Positions 16,984 to 24,489 of a DNA stretch of 64,000 nt are shown in pieces. Both the position numbers and the translations under genes were made by a program. The stretch covers positions 1,364,001 through 1,428,000 of the forward strand of contig CBDFFR010000012.1 in the NCBI GenBank assembly GCA_965246845.1, in the 5' to 3' direction. This stretch comes from JBBRMW01 sp965246845. GTDB taxonomy: Bacteria; Chloroflexota; Anaerolineae; Aggregatilineales; UBA2796. How positions within the stretch are numbered: position 1 is the stretch's first letter; each line of letters opens with the position of its first letter. The notes below the pieces were generated by a model, which saw nothing but the letters and a program-made list of their open reading frames with translations, did no database searches and was not told the DNA's origin.

Positions 16984-17442
16984 ATGAATTCCCACGCGAA
17001 AACCCACATCGTGGAGGCGGTCATCGACGTATGCCAGCACGATGACACGTTCACCTGCACCTACAGCCTGCGCGCGTTCGATGCGGAGGGGCATGTGTTC
17101 CACAGCGCGTTCGAGACGCTGCCCTGCCCGACAGCACACACCAGTGATGAGGCACGTCTGGCACTGCTCATTGGCGTGTTCAAGCGGCTCACCGTGCGAC
17201 TGAAAGATGACTGCGCACCGTACCTGCTGCGCATCACGCAATCGTCGCGCAACGTGGACGGCTGGCTTTCGCGCAGTTGGAATCGTAAAGCGCCGAATGT
17301 TGTAGCGCACATGGGCGAGATCGACGCTTTGCGCGCCCGCTTCCCGGAGGTTGAAACCGTCCTGCTGCCGCGTGAACGTCTGGCTATCCATCTCTCGCTG
17401 GCCGACCCGCTGCTGAAAGGAGGTGATGCCCGACGCGCGTGA
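16984..17442 (+). CDS. hypothetical protein upstream of PRTRC genes
   Basis: 152 residues from ATG 16984, chosen because AAAGGA lies 8-13 nt upstream. The sequence alternates strands and helices (HIVEAVIDVCQHDDTFTCTY, then LLIGVFKRLTVRL), loosely like an RNase H-type fold, but no catalytic acidic triad is certain. The end overlaps the next start by 4 nt. The last codons contain AAAGGAGGTGAT, a full anti-16S match that would drive translation of the following gene. Function unknown. Confidence 0.6.
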   Translation: MNSHAKTHIVEAVIDVCQHDDTFTCTYSLRAFDAEGHVFHSAFETLPCPTAHTSDEARLALLIGVFKRLTVRLKDDCAPYLLRITQSSRNVDGWLSRSWNRKAPNVVAHMGEIDALRARFPEVETVLLPRERLAIHLSLADPLLKGGDARRA

Positions 17443-18209
17443 ATTCTACAATTGCATATCGTTTCGTTCGCTCAAGCGCCAGACCTGCGGCGGTCCAGCG
17501 CTTTCGTTTTTCTCAATATGGAGCAAGTTCACCTATGGTCACTGCCTACCGTCCGCATATCCCGGATGCGGCATACGAGCGCTACCGGCTTGCATACAAC
17601 AATACAACCTACAGCGCTGTTCGTCGGGCGCTAGATGAAGCTGCCACGTTCGGCACGCTGCACACAGGTCAGAGCAACGCGCAGTTCATCCTCGACGCGA
17701 TGAATACACTCATCGATGCGAGTTTCGAGCGTTGCGGCGCGGCTGCCTACGAAAGTGCAGAAAGCAAACTGCATGTTCTGCTTCGTCCGCTCGACAGCCG
17801 TATCCTGAGTCTGGCACTGCGTCACCTCGACAACTTCGGCGCGTCAAGGCTTCACCAGCATCCTCTCTCGCCGTTCCTCACCAGCGACGCGCTCAACGTG
17901 CTGCGTGCCGAACTCAGCGGCTACCGACATGAAGCCGCGTTGCTCAAACTGGATAAGGCAACCCTTGCGACGGAGTGGCTGCGTGCCGCCGCATTGCTGG
18001 TCGGTGCAGCCGCCGATCTCCTCCTGGACAGTCAACAACCGAGTGCGACGTGGCGTGTCGGCGCACAGGACAAGCTGCGCGGCGCGTTCGATACGCTGAC
18101 TGTCGGCATCCAAGTCGCACATGAACTGCACTACCCACTACCCGACGAACTGGCTGCATCGGTAAGCAAGATGCAGAACTGGCTCCTTGCCCCTGAGCAG
18201 CACGAATAG
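17439..18209 (+). CDS. hypothetical helical protein, PRTRC operon
   Basis: 256 residues from GTG 17439, overlapping the previous stop (GTGA). The AAAGGAGGTGAT site at 17416 lies 12 nt upstream of it. A later in-frame ATG at 17535 (MVTAYRPHIPDAAYERYRL) is an alternative, giving 224 residues. The body is helical with paired repeats (DSRILSLALRHLDNFGASRL and ATEWLRAAALLVGAAADLLL). No family is recognised. It is 10 bp from the next gene, so part of the same operon. Confidence 0.6.
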   Translation: MNSTIAYRFVRSSARPAAVQRFRFSQYGASSPMVTAYRPHIPDAAYERYRLAYNNTTYSAVRRALDEAATFGTLHTGQSNAQFILDAMNTLIDASFERCGAAAYESAESKLHVLLRPLDSRILSLALRHLDNFGASRLHQHPLSPFLTSDALNVLRAELSGYRHEAALLKLDKATLATEWLRAAALLVGAAADLLLDSQQPSATWRVGAQDKLRGAFDTLTVGIQVAHELHYPLPDELAASVSKMQNWLLAPEQHE

Positions 18210-18219
18210 CGAGGTTTCA

Positions 18220-18669
18220 ATGGCAAAGAAAGCATCACCAACCCCACCGCCGACGGTGCTGGTCCTCACCCTAGAACAGGACGGTACAGGGACGCTGCTC
18301 GCCCGTCGCGGCGACCTCGCGCATCTGAGCGCGTTCACCTACCACAGCCTGACGGAGATCGTCGCGGCTATCCAGAACGGCGCAAACCAGCTTATCGCAG
18401 TCGAGCAGAACCCGCCGAACGTTGATGCTGCGCCTGTCTCAGACAGTGGAAGCGCCACACAGTCGGACCCAACGCCGGACTCAGCAGAGTCAGAAAATGC
18501 AGCCGATAGCAGCGCCACCCCGTCCGACGACTCGCCCGCCGAAGAGGAACCAAGCGGCGCTAGGCACGAACTCGACCTCACTTCCACTGAAACGGACCTC
18601 ACGCTCACGCCCACTGACCTGCTGGGCGTCACGTCTTCGTCGACAGACCCGCAACCGAAGCTGCTTTAG
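18220..18669 (+). CDS. acidic low-complexity protein, possible PRTRC protein E position
   Basis: 149 residues from MAKKASPTPPP at 18220. A short folded N-terminal region (TVLVLTLEQDGTGTLLARRG through NQLIAVEQNPP) is followed by about 80 residues rich in Ser, Thr, Asp and Glu and likely disordered. It precedes the ubiquitin-like gene by 20 bp. In described PRTRC loci protein E lies next to protein C, so its position fits, but sequence similarity to protein E is not evident. Confidence 0.5.
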   Translation: MAKKASPTPPPTVLVLTLEQDGTGTLLARRGDLAHLSAFTYHSLTEIVAAIQNGANQLIAVEQNPPNVDAAPVSDSGSATQSDPTPDSAESENAADSSATPSDDSPAEEEPSGARHELDLTSTETDLTLTPTDLLGVTSSSTDPQPKLL

Positions 18670-18689
18670 CCGAAAAGGAATAATCCACC

Positions 18690-18947
18690 ATGACTGATCA
18701 GACCACTCCCACCCAGAATACCGAAGCACAGCCGGACGCGACACCAACCGCGCCGCTCAAGCGCGTCTTCAAGATCGGCGCAAACCGCATCGTTGAGGAC
18801 GCGGCGACAGCCAAACTCAGCAACGAGCAGGTCCGCAAACTGCTTGCTGCTCAGTATCCCGAGGTAGCGAACGCCACCATCCGCGAGACGGAGAATGGCG
18901 ACACGCGAACGATAGAGTATTTACCAGTCCCCGGTAGAAAAGGTTAG
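18690..18947 (+). CDS. PRTRC system protein C, ubiquitin-like
   Basis: 85 residues. After a Thr/Pro-rich N-terminus the region RVFKIGANRIVEDAATAKLS, then EQVRKLLAAQYPEVANATI and TRTIEYLPVPGRKG follows the small beta-grasp PRTRC-C/Prok_Ub pattern. The chain ends in a single Gly after GRK. In the PRTRC model proposed from comparative genomics, such proteins co-occur with E2-like and ThiF/E1-like proteins, both of which lie just downstream. Conjugation of this protein to targets has not been shown and is inference. Confidence 0.75.
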   Translation: MTDQTTPTQNTEAQPDATPTAPLKRVFKIGANRIVEDAATAKLSNEQVRKLLAAQYPEVANATIRETENGDTRTIEYLPVPGRKG

Positions 18948-18953
18948 GGAGGC

Positions 18954-19220
18954 ATGTTCACGAGTCTGGACGCTCCTGGACTCGTGAACTGTCTGGAGTG
19001 TGTCCCGCCTGCCTACTTGCAAGCCGTGTCACTGCTTGGGAACATGCAGCGCGCGGCAGCAGCGGGCGAGCCGCTCCCGACGGTCTCACAAGATGCGCTA
19101 ACCGTCGCGACCAGCGAACTGATTGCTTATACGAAAGCGTGTGCGGGATTGGCAAACCAGTTGCAACATCTCGCGCCTGTCATCCTCAAGGACCTGGAGT
19201 GTCCCGCATGGCCGCTGTAG
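18954..19220 (+). CDS. small helical protein, PRTRC operon
   Basis: 88 residues, ATG 18954 after GGGAGG. It starts 7 bp past the ubiquitin-like gene and overlaps the next gene by 13 bp. Helical, with CLECVPPAYLQAVSLLG and a Cys near the end (LECPAWPL). No family is recognised. The start of the gene contains an inverted repeat (GAGTCTGGACGCTCCTGGACTC) that may affect translation. Confidence 0.55.
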   Translation: MFTSLDAPGLVNCLECVPPAYLQAVSLLGNMQRAAAAGEPLPTVSQDALTVATSELIAYTKACAGLANQLQHLAPVILKDLECPAWPL

Positions 19221-20137
19221 CTGAGTTGCACGCTGCTCCGCTCCTGCTCTCGGTCCTCATGCAGGACAGCCCAACGCTCGCGCTTCTACAAGCAGTCGCG
19301 TGGTTCGACCCGGAAAGCCTGCGCAGTCCCACGCCCGCCGGGTACATCGACTTCGACTACGACGCGGAAGACGAGCAAACCGTCGCGCTGTATATCTGCC
19401 GTTCGTGCTTCCCGGATGTCTACGCGGGCGCGAACGCGCTCCTGATGAGCGGCGCGTCGGAGGCACGGCTGGCGCAGTTCATCTGCGAAGGGATCAGCAC
19501 GCACCTCGTCACGCCTGTCGAGTCGCTGGATGAACTGCGCACAGGTCCACCGCTGCAATGCTTCGGCGTGGACCCGGCGCTGCTTGCGGATGTAAGCGAC
19601 GAAGACGGCCTGCTTTATCGCAGCCAATCTATTTTCGCGCTATTCGGCCTCGAAGTCGAAGACCACGCGATGGATGGTGCTTGGTCGGTAGCACGGCTGG
19701 TCGCTGACATTCTGCACCAGAGCCTCAAGGACCGGACCGCCACGCCTTATCAAGACCTCGATACGCTGCTCACGTGGATGTTTTCTTTCTCCGGGAACTC
19801 GCTGGTGGACTGGTCACAGGAAGAGATGTGGGAATCGGGTGCGGAATATCCCGATTGGACGCCCGACGAGATTGAGTTCGTGAACGACATGACGCAGGAA
19901 GCGCTCGACCTGATGCAAGCTGTCGAACGCGGTCTGACCCTGCTGGAAAGCGACAAAGCATTCGCCAAAGCGCTACGGCATAACACCGCGCGCGTGTTCA
20001 ATTACATCAAAAAGAGGAAACAGCAGTATGTTCGCCAATATCTCACAGACGACGAGTGCGCCGCTCTCGCCCGTCGCCTTGCGTGGCCTGAGCGCGATGG
20101 AAACGGCGCTCACGGCGAAGCCGATGCTCACGCTTAG
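19208..20137 (+). CDS. PRTRC system protein F-like
   Basis: 309 residues from ATG 19208 (MAAVAELHAAPLLLSVLMQD). The longer open frame upstream overlaps the previous gene and looks non-coding. The protein is acidic and helical. It lies between protein C and protein B, where protein F is usually found in PRTRC loci, and its size is in range. The assignment rests on gene order rather than on a motif. It overlaps the next gene by 110 bp. Confidence 0.55.
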   Translation: MAAVAELHAAPLLLSVLMQDSPTLALLQAVAWFDPESLRSPTPAGYIDFDYDAEDEQTVALYICRSCFPDVYAGANALLMSGASEARLAQFICEGISTHLVTPVESLDELRTGPPLQCFGVDPALLADVSDEDGLLYRSQSIFALFGLEVEDHAMDGAWSVARLVADILHQSLKDRTATPYQDLDTLLTWMFSFSGNSLVDWSQEEMWESGAEYPDWTPDEIEFVNDMTQEALDLMQAVERGLTLLESDKAFAKALRHNTARVFNYIKKRKQQYVRQYLTDDECAALARRLAWPERDGNGAHGEADAHA

Positions 20138-20780
20138 TTTCTATGCGTTCGGAATCATCCTCCACAAGCAGCTTGAGGAAGGTGGGCAGGTGGAATATGC
20201 TGTCTCGCCTGCACAGCTTGCGGAGACGTTCGCCGGGACGGTCCGCTTCGAGACGGGTTTACTCACAGGCAACACGCTCTATATCGGAGCGGAAGGCGCG
20301 AAGAAGCTGATCATCGAGTACCGCCCACCGACCCGCACTGCGCTGTATCTAGAGGGTTCCGAAACGCCGCTCCTCGTGCCGCTCCCCGGCTTGATCATGG
20401 GACGCGCCACCAGCGGGAATGACTCACCACGCTACGCGCTGTATGCGGTCAAGTCACGTCCTGAAGCAGCCGATACCCCGCTCTTCCATGCACCGTTACC
20501 GAATGTCGGGACGGGCGGTGTCGGGTCCGTGTGCTGGGGCAGCGTCAGGAAAGTTTCAGCGGAAGCGCTCGCAGGCAATCGCCTCGATGAAGATTGGCGA
20601 CTGCTCCTCGGCAGCGTCTTCACCTCACATGGCGTCAACGGCAAAAGCAAGCGCCATCCAAACGACATCCGCGAACAGCTCATCGCATTGGAAAAGCGCA
20701 AGGCACGCAAGTATCCGGTGAGCGACCTAATCACGGTCAAAGCAACCTTCGGCCACCTGCTCACGGAGACGCTGCGATGA
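20028..20780 (+). CDS. PRTRC system protein B (E2-like)
   Basis: 250 residues from ATG 20028, backed by AGAGGA 9 nt upstream; an ATG at 20097 would avoid the long overlap but lacks a ribosome site. The core (LTLSFYAFGIILHKQLEEGG, LIIEYRPPTRTALYLEGSET, PLLVPLPGLIMGRATSG) matches the pattern of PRTRC protein B, classed as a prokaryotic E2-fold protein. No obvious catalytic Cys in the usual place is seen; VGSVCWGSVRKVSAEAL contains the only clear candidate. It overlaps the ThiF gene by 4 bp. Confidence 0.72.
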   Translation: MFANISQTTSAPLSPVALRGLSAMETALTAKPMLTLSFYAFGIILHKQLEEGGQVEYAVSPAQLAETFAGTVRFETGLLTGNTLYIGAEGAKKLIIEYRPPTRTALYLEGSETPLLVPLPGLIMGRATSGNDSPRYALYAVKSRPEAADTPLFHAPLPNVGTGGVGSVCWGSVRKVSAEALAGNRLDEDWRLLLGSVFTSHGVNGKSKRHPNDIREQLIALEKRKARKYPVSDLITVKATFGHLLTETLR

Positions 20781-21559
20781 ATATCCCGCGTCCATTCGAC
20801 TTTCACCAGCAAATCAGCGAGGTTGTCCTCGTTGGGACGGGCGGTACGGGGTCTCAGGTCGCGCGCACCCTCTGCCGTGTGGTATTCGACCTGCGGCGGC
20901 GCGGCCATCACACCCCAGCGCTCAAGTTCGTGGACCCGGATACGGTCGAGGCAAAAAACGTCGGACGGCAGATGTTCACCGATGCGGACATTGGCAAATC
21001 CAAAGCCGCTGTGCTTGCCTCGCGCTTCAATCTCGCGATGGGTCTGCAAATCGCGGCGTACACAGAGCCGTTCGACGCGGAGAAACACACCAGCCGCTTC
21101 GGGTCGCTGGTCGTCGGCTGCGTCGATAATCATCTCGCGCGGCTGGAACTCAGCAAAGTACATGGTTTATGGCTGGACGCTGGAAACGAGCGCACGGGCG
21201 GGCAGGTCTGCATAGGCAATACGAGCGACAGCGCCGAAGTGCAGCGCTGCATCAAGAACGATCACTTCACACATCTGCCGAATGCTGCTCTGCTCTTCCC
21301 GCAACTCCTCGAATCAGAGTCACCCGCGCCGCAAAGCGTGATCCCTGCCGCGCCCGCTGTTTCCTGTGCGGAACAGGTGGAAGCAGGCTCGCAGGCGTTA
21401 CTCGTCAATGACGCAGTAGGTATCGTCGCGGGTGAGTACCTCTACAAGCTGCTCAACCGCTTGCCCGTGACGACATTCCTGACCTACATCGACACCGAAG
21501 CGCTGTCCATGCGCAGCCTGCCGATTACGGCAGAGAACCTTCAGAGCTATTTGCGTTGA
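20777..21559 (+). CDS. PRTRC system ThiF/E1-like protein
   Basis: 260 residues, ATG overlapping the previous stop. Rossmann nucleotide site VVLVGTGGTGSQVARTLCR; then LKFVDPDTVEAKNVGRQMFT and GKSKAAVLASRF, the D..V...N..RQ.....G..K signature of E1/ThiF proteins; VVGCVDNHLARLEL carries the conserved D-N. Family members adenylate the C-terminus of ubiquitin-like proteins, so the substrate is probably the 85-residue protein C. No JAB-type peptidase (PRTRC protein A) is seen in the operon. Confidence 0.85.
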   Translation: MNIPRPFDFHQQISEVVLVGTGGTGSQVARTLCRVVFDLRRRGHHTPALKFVDPDTVEAKNVGRQMFTDADIGKSKAAVLASRFNLAMGLQIAAYTEPFDAEKHTSRFGSLVVGCVDNHLARLELSKVHGLWLDAGNERTGGQVCIGNTSDSAEVQRCIKNDHFTHLPNAALLFPQLLESESPAPQSVIPAAPAVSCAEQVEAGSQALLVNDAVGIVAGEYLYKLLNRLPVTTFLTYIDTEALSMRSLPITAENLQSYLR

Positions 21560-21801
21560 AGCGCGCGAATCATCTCTTCGCTCGGGATGTGTACTTTGAA
21601 ATCAGCAAGTCCGATATGCCGAATACCGTCATAGAGGTCATCGACGACTTGCCAGTAGGTCGTGTCACCGCTTGCCTCTATCGCATCCTGAATGAAGGAG
21701 AATGTAACAAACAACTCCTTGAGTGTTGGCTGATCCTCTGCTTGCTGTGCTTCAACAGTACGGTTGCGGAGGAAAAGAATCAGGTCGCCTAAATCCATCA
21801 T
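21547..21801 (-). CDS. small hypothetical protein
   Basis: 84 residues, convergent with and overlapping the ThiF gene by 13 bp. Helical, soluble (DLGDLILFLRNRTVEAQQAE; FVTFSFIQDAIEASGDTTYW). No family recognised, though its size and acidic helices are reminiscent of small immunity proteins. It starts 12 bp from the end of the frameshifted gene at 21814, on the same strand. Confidence 0.5.
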   Translation of the reverse strand: MMDLGDLILFLRNRTVEAQQAEDQPTLKELFVTFSFIQDAIEASGDTTYWQVVDDLYDGIRHIGLADFKVHIPSEEMIRALQRK

Positions 21802-21813
21802 TGCCTCATACTT

Positions 21814-22307
21814 TCACCACCATCGCTGCGTTCGAGGTTCAATGATGAAGGGTAACGGTTCGCCTTCTGAAACGCCAGCCTCGCGATTCAACTCGGCTAC
21901 TTTTGCCCATGCTTGTTCTTCAGTGAGTGAACTCGCGGCCACCCTATCCAGGTCGCTACTTTGGCGGCGAACGACATTCCAAATCGGCAAATCAGCCGAA
22001 GCAGACGAGTCGTAGAATGCACGCTCAAGTGACATGAACCAGTTACTATCCATCCCCACATCAGCGTGTCATCAAGAAACGGCGCACCGTATGCGAACCG
22101 GATGCGTGAGTTGGTATCCCCTGCCACAACCCAGCATGGAATAGTCGGACCCGTCCATTCATCGTACCAAATGCGGTATTCAAGATAAGCGGGAAGTAGA
22201 AGGGTAGTCAATGCCCCTTGTACGAGCGGGTCGGTAATGGACGCGAGTTGGAGGTGTACCTGCTCGCTTACCTCATCGGCTGTAGGAACCAATTGGAACT
22301 CCTCCAT
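21814..22307 (-). pseudogene. hypothetical protein gene with a frameshift
   Basis: The first ~83 codons (MEEFQLVPTADEVSEQVHLQ to GAPFLDDTLMWG) run into an implausible frame. The adjoining frame reads MDSNWFMSLERAFYDSSASA and continues to 21814 as normal protein. The switch point is the C4 run at 22054-22057, where one extra base would restore a single ~164-residue gene. The composition (acidic, Trp-rich) is like immunity proteins. Sequencing error is possible. Confidence 0.65.
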
Positions 22308-22366
22308 TTGGCGACTGAGGATAGCACAGTATTGACTTCAAATTGAACTTCTAACTCTTCCATTTT

Positions 22367-22403
22367 AAGGGCGAAGTCCATAGTGGACTTTGCCCTTTTT
22401 CGT
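22367..22403 (+). terminator. strong terminator-like hairpin
   Basis: AAGGGCGAAGTCCA-tag-TGGACTTTGCCCTT, 14-bp stem with one G-T pair, followed by TTTCGTA. No plus-strand gene ends nearby (last is 21559), and an SD site and ATG follow within 30 nt. Confidence 0.7.
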
Positions 22404-22426
22404 ATTCTACGAAAGGAGGCTTTCTC

Positions 22427-22456
22427 ATGACGGTGGATTGGGATCATCCACCGTAG
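22427..22456 (+). other. nine-codon micro-ORF with strong SD
   Basis: AAAGGAGG at 22412 is well placed before ATG 22427. The frame encodes MTVDWDHPP and stops. Its sequence is itself a hairpin, ACGGTGGAT-tgggatc-ATCCACCGT. It could be a leader peptide, the relic of a deleted gene, or the terminator of the convergent FGE-like gene. Confidence 0.4.
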
Positions 22457-22462
22457 TTTACT

Positions 22463-23305
22463 CTATGACTGGAAGGAGCAAACCACTCGAAAACCACTGC
22501 TTGAGAGATTGCGCGATGCAGGATGCAGCCGCATACGGTACGTTGCTCGTCCATAACCTTCAGTAAACCGCCAGGATCCCCCACGCATCGTGCGAATGAG
22601 TGCCGTTCCTACGTCGTTCTCTCTGGCTGTGCTGAAGTTGGTAGACGTCCACTCGCACACGTTGCCGCTCATATCCATCGCTCCGTAAGGAGATGCACCT
22701 TCTGGGAAAATTCCTACTGCACTGGTCTGACCGATCTGCGTCTCCAGAGCGTTAAATTTCTGTATATCAAAGCTGCCTGGGAATGGGTATGCGCGACCAT
22801 CGATCCCGCGAGCTGCTTTCTCCCATTCAACTTCTGTAGGCAGACGGACCTCGACGGAAGCACCGCGTAGGTTGCTCTCGGTGTAGTAGCTGCTCAACCA
22901 GCGGCAAAATGCGATTGCATCATACCAACTCACACAATCAGCAGGATGATTCCAATACTTGAACTCCTGAGCGTTGGGACCACTTTTCTGCTGTCTCAAC
23001 CCGTCAGCGTGGAACCCCGTCCACCAACGCTCGTTGCTGAATCCGTCTGCCGCGTCGATGAATGCCTGAAATTGTTTATAAGTGATCAGGTATTTCGCGA
23101 CATTAAAGGTGGGCAGTATGCGTGTTTCGCCTTGTTGGTAGATAAACGCTCCTGCCGGAACCTCGCACCATGCAATGTTCGGCAGTCCATTGGGCAGAAG
23201 GCCAATTCCGGAACGTTTATCGATGTCCAATAACCCTAATTCCCGGTAGCCTTCGGCACGGATTTGGGGGTCAGAACTCTCCGTCTTTGTGGCTTGTGCT
23301 ACCAA
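22463..23305 (-). CDS. formylglycine-generating enzyme-like (FGE-sulfatase) domain protein
   Basis: 280 residues. FGE-sulfatase family signatures occur in order: FNVAKYLITYKQFQAFI, HPADCVSWYDAIAFCRWLSS, VEVRLPTEVEWEKAARG, YGAMDMSGNVCEWTS, RTMRGGSW and SSGFRVVCSF. True FGEs oxidise a Cys in sulfatases, but many relatives have other or regulatory roles. No signal peptide is seen and no sulfatase gene is nearby. It is an isolated minus-strand gene flanked on both sides by hairpins sharing GCGAAGTCC. Confidence 0.82.
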   Translation of the reverse strand: MVAQATKTESSDPQIRAEGYRELGLLDIDKRSGIGLLPNGLPNIAWCEVPAGAFIYQQGETRILPTFNVAKYLITYKQFQAFIDAADGFSNERWWTGFHADGLRQQKSGPNAQEFKYWNHPADCVSWYDAIAFCRWLSSYYTESNLRGASVEVRLPTEVEWEKAARGIDGRAYPFPGSFDIQKFNALETQIGQTSAVGIFPEGASPYGAMDMSGNVCEWTSTNFSTARENDVGTALIRTMRGGSWRFTEGYGRATYRMRLHPASRNLSSSGFRVVCSFQS

Positions 23306-23445
23306 TTCGTCGCTCTCACAATTCGTATGTCACTTTGCAGACGTATTGAGTGAAGTACGGCCACAAGTTTACCATTCAACTTCTGCTTTGGTGGTCGCGG
23401 GCGCAATCACGCGCTATCGACATCTAATTTAAAGTCCGTTCACGA

Positions 23446-23479
23446 GCGAAGTCCACAGGGACTTCGCTTTTTTCGTTTT
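23446..23479 (+). terminator. terminator-like leader hairpin before 23503 gene
   Basis: GCGAAGTCC-acag-GGACTTCGC followed by TTTTTTCGTTTT. It sits between divergent genes and 24 nt before the start codon of the next gene, so it is placed to attenuate that gene. Confidence 0.65.
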
Positions 23480-23502
23480 GCAACAGTTCCTATGGGAGAA
23501 AA

Positions 23503-24369
23503 ATGCAGATGACTGACAGAGCTTTATCCGAAGCGCCTTCGCTGGAAGCGGAAGCCGAGGACACTACCGTTGCTTTGCCCGAAACAATACAGAGCAGCCC
23601 CGAACATTTGATGCGCTCCGTTCGCACCGATGATGTGACTACCGCACTCGTCGCACACGTCCATGATAGCGAACGCGGCAAACCCGTCATGGTGGACTTC
23701 ATCGGCTCACGCAATGCCGTCAAACAACTGCTCGCCAAGCCGTTCAATCCGGCTTTCATCGGACCCAAAGCCGAAGGTGCGGCGTTTACGATTTCCGATG
23801 GCAGCATGTACACCAACTTCAGATTGCCTGACAGTAACTACAAGGCAATGAGCGCAACCCTGAGCGGCAAACTCACCGAGGGTCGGATCGTCGCGCTGGA
23901 TGCAACCGTCTCCGCGCCGCGTACTGAATGTTACGTGCTGGTCGTGCGCAAGATTGACCTGCCCCCGCCGGATATGGGCGCGTCGCTGGTCGAATGCTGG
24001 CTGCGCTATCTCGATTACCGCGCCACGCCGAACCGTCCTGAGTTCGCGCGCTATGTGCCACCTGTGTGGGGCGCGGATTTGTACAACGTCTATCAGGCAC
24101 TGCGTTCGCGGATTGGACGCCCGCTGCACGAGCGCTGGATGCCCTGGCTGTTCTCGCAAGTCGCGGACAAGCAGGTGTCGAGTGAGAAGCTGGGCTTGCG
24201 CGGCGTGACGCTGTGCAAGTACATCTCCGGCTACATCGACCCACAGGCACGCGGCGCGGTCGAGTGCGGAGCCTACCGTCTGACCTGCCATGAGCGCAGC
24301 GACCTGTGGGCAGAAGTCCTCATTCGCAATCCGCAACGCGCCGACGGAATCACCTTCGCAGGAGAGTAG
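23503..24369 (+). CDS. hypothetical protein upstream of the helicase fusion
   Basis: 288 residues, ATG 23503 after GGGAG. The first 45 residues are acidic and probably disordered. The rest is a mixed alpha/beta soluble protein with GKPVMVDFIGSRNAVKQLLA and ARYVPPVWGADLYNVYQALR. No known family is recognised. Its own terminator separates it from the methyltransferase-helicase gene. Codon use matches the core element genes, so it probably belongs to the backbone. Confidence 0.6.
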   Translation: MQMTDRALSEAPSLEAEAEDTTVALPETIQSSPEHLMRSVRTDDVTTALVAHVHDSERGKPVMVDFIGSRNAVKQLLAKPFNPAFIGPKAEGAAFTISDGSMYTNFRLPDSNYKAMSATLSGKLTEGRIVALDATVSAPRTECYVLVVRKIDLPPPDMGASLVECWLRYLDYRATPNRPEFARYVPPVWGADLYNVYQALRSRIGRPLHERWMPWLFSQVADKQVSSEKLGLRGVTLCKYISGYIDPQARGAVECGAYRLTCHERSDLWAEVLIRNPQRADGITFAGE

Positions 24370-24419
24370 CGCGCGGCAATCAGGATGTAGCTATCAGCAA
24401 TCCGTAAATCGTTCCACCA

Positions 24420-24460
24420 GCCGCCGTGAGCCATTCAACGCTCCGGCGGCTTTTTCGTTT
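24420..24460 (+). terminator. rho-independent terminator
   Basis: GCCGCC and GGCGGC arms enclosing a 19-nt loop with an inner GAG/CTC pair, followed by TTTTTCGTTTT; lies between the genes ending at 24369 and starting at 24490. Confidence 0.75.
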
Positions 24461-24489
24461 TCAGGTCAGTTCAAGAAGGAGTGTGTCTT

